This document shows, piece after piece, positions 38,398 through 39,697 of a stretch of 39,697 nt of DNA (position 1 is the first letter of the stretch; every line of letters begins with the position of its first letter). Source of the stretch: Myxococcales bacterium. GTDB taxonomy: Bacteria; Myxococcota_A; Bradymonadia; Bradymonadales; Bradymonadaceae. A program made the translations under genes and the position numbers. The notes beneath the pieces were generated by a model. It ran no database searches. It was not told the origin of the DNA and was given only the letters and a program-made list of their open reading frames with translations. The stretch covers positions 1 to 39,697 of the forward strand of contig SKPJ01000461.1 of assembly GCA_007119595.1 (NCBI GenBank). Direction: 5' to 3'.

Positions 38398-38765
38398 AAA
38401 TCTTCGCCCTTCTGGGGAGTATCTTCGCACTACTCGGCGTCGCTTTTGGCGCCTTCGGCGCTCATGCATTGGCCGACAAGGTAGAGCCGCGCATGATCGA
38501 GATCTGGGAAACCGGAGTGCAATACCAGATGTACCACGCTCTGGCCCTGTTCGCCGCCGCCTGGCTATACCACCAAACTCAGAGCACAGTGGCACTGGTC
38601 GCCGGCTGGAGTTTTACCTCCGGAATCCTCGTCTTCTCGGGCTCTTTATACCTCATCGTCTTCACTGGCGCCCGCGGATTGGGCGCCATCACGCCCATCG
38701 GTGGTGTGGCCCTTTTGGTTGGTTGGTTATGCTGTATGCTCGCCGCACTAAAACTCGGTGTGTGA
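38394..38765 (+). CDS. DUF423 family membrane protein
   Basis: MKIFALLGSIFALLGVAFGAFGAHALADKV...YHALALFAAAWLY, typical DUF423. Confidence 0.9.
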   Translation: MKIFALLGSIFALLGVAFGAFGAHALADKVEPRMIEIWETGVQYQMYHALALFAAAWLYHQTQSTVALVAGWSFTSGILVFSGSLYLIVFTGARGLGAITPIGGVALLVGWLCCMLAALKLGV

Positions 38766-38810
38766 GGTAACCATTATCCGGACCCGTGCCGTCGATTCGG
38801 AGTCGTATAT

Positions 38811-39697
38811 ATGTCTGAAGCATTTGCCGTTGGTCGCCTTCCCCTGACCCTCTCTGTGATCGAAGAAGTGGTCTTCGATCATCGACCGATCTGTCTCGAC
38901 CCACAGGCGATTGAGGCCATTGACGCCTCTGCAGCCTTCGTGCGCCAGATGGCCAAGAGCGGAGAAGCAGTCTACGGAGTGACCACCGGTTTCGGGGCCA
39001 ACCGAAACCATGTGATCCGGCCCGAAGACGCCAAAACGCTTCAGGAGCGCCTCCTCGTCAGTCACGCCTGCGGCGTCGGCACCCCCCTGGCTGCCGAGGT
39101 TGTTCGAGCGATGTTGCTATTTCGGATCAATGCACTGGCCCAGGGCAATTCCGGGATTCGCACCTCCACATTGAAAATTTTGATCGGGATGCTCAATCGG
39201 GGCGTCCACCCCGTGGTCCCCGAGATGGGCAGCGTCGGAGCCAGCGGAGATCTGTGTCCGCTGGCCCATATGTGCCTTCCCGTCATCGGCGAGGGCGAAG
39301 TCGTGGTCGACGGCGAGCGCATGCCCTCGGTCGACGGCATGAAAAAGGCCGGCTTGGAGCCGGTGAGGCTGACCTATAAAGAGGGATTGGCGCTACTCAA
39401 TGGAACCCAGGCCATGACGGCGCTGGGCATGGTCACGGCCATCAAATTCGGACATCTTCTGGATACGGTCGACGCCGTGGGCGCCATGAGCATCGACGCC
39501 GTCGCCGGCCGCCTCGAAGCACTCGATCCCCGCATCCACGAGCTGCGAAGCCGCAAAGGACAGGTACAGAGCGCGGAAAACCTGCGAGCCATGCTCGCCG
39601 AAAGCGAACTCGCCGGGGCCAAACCGGGCAGCATCAAGGGCAAGGTGGAGTATATCCAGGACTCCTATTGCCTGCGCTGCATGCCCCAGATCCACGG
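38811..39697 (+). CDS. hutH: Histidine ammonia-lyase, 3'-truncated by window end
   Basis: Own translation from ATG 38811 (absent from the ORF track because no stop is reached): GVTTGFGANR, SHACGVG, GSVGASGDLCPLAHM (MIO Ala-Ser-Gly), YKEGLALLNGTQAM, QDSYCLRCMPQIHG. Confidence 0.93.
   Translation, partial: MSEAFAVGRLPLTLSVIEEVVFDHRPICLDPQAIEAIDASAAFVRQMAKSGEAVYGVTTGFGANRNHVIRPEDAKTLQERLLVSHACGVGTPLAAEVVRAMLLFRINALAQGNSGIRTSTLKILIGMLNRGVHPVVPEMGSVGASGDLCPLAHMCLPVIGEGEVVVDGERMPSVDGMKKAGLEPVRLTYKEGLALLNGTQAMTALGMVTAIKFGHLLDTVDAVGAMSIDAVAGRLEALDPRIHELRSRKGQVQSAENLRAMLAESELAGAKPGSIKGKVEYIQDSYCLRCMPQIH

Overview
The window is about 39.7 kb of gene-dense, high-GC bacterial chromosome. It looks like Myxococcota/Bradymonadia: a MYXO-CTERM-like C-terminus, lipoproteins with Asn/Gln-rich linkers, Hanks-type kinases, and a small Cys-containing lipoprotein. 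This lineage call is inference only. I can support 26 protein-coding genes. They include PgpA, GtrA-like, an MBL-rhodanese fusion, an SLC13/TrkA-C permease, a Na/Pi cotransporter, an acyltransferase, two Ser/Thr kinases, an S8 protease, a macro-domain protein, an HD (SpoT/Mesh1-like) hydrolase, an RsuA-like pseudouridine synthase, an RCC1-repeat lipoprotein, a PhyH-like dioxygenase, a MYXO-CTERM-like surface protein, an ATP-grasp protein, a very long P-type ATPase, DinB, a BFN/DUF151 lipoprotein, an M20 peptidase, a DUF423 protein, and a 3'-truncated histidine ammonia-lyase missing from the ORF track. I saw no rRNA, tRNA, CRISPR array or transposase. The best second-look items are: (1) a P-type ATPase whose N-terminal half looks like a degenerate pseudo-ATPase; (2) a compact three-way-junction-like element upstream of dinB; (3) short degenerate blocks shared between several intergenic spacers; (4) a 22 x 12-bp in-frame minisatellite in a lipoprotein gene; (5) a BFN nuclease domain apparently exported as a lipoprotein. 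I found no clear evidence of a complete, undescribed multi-gene system.
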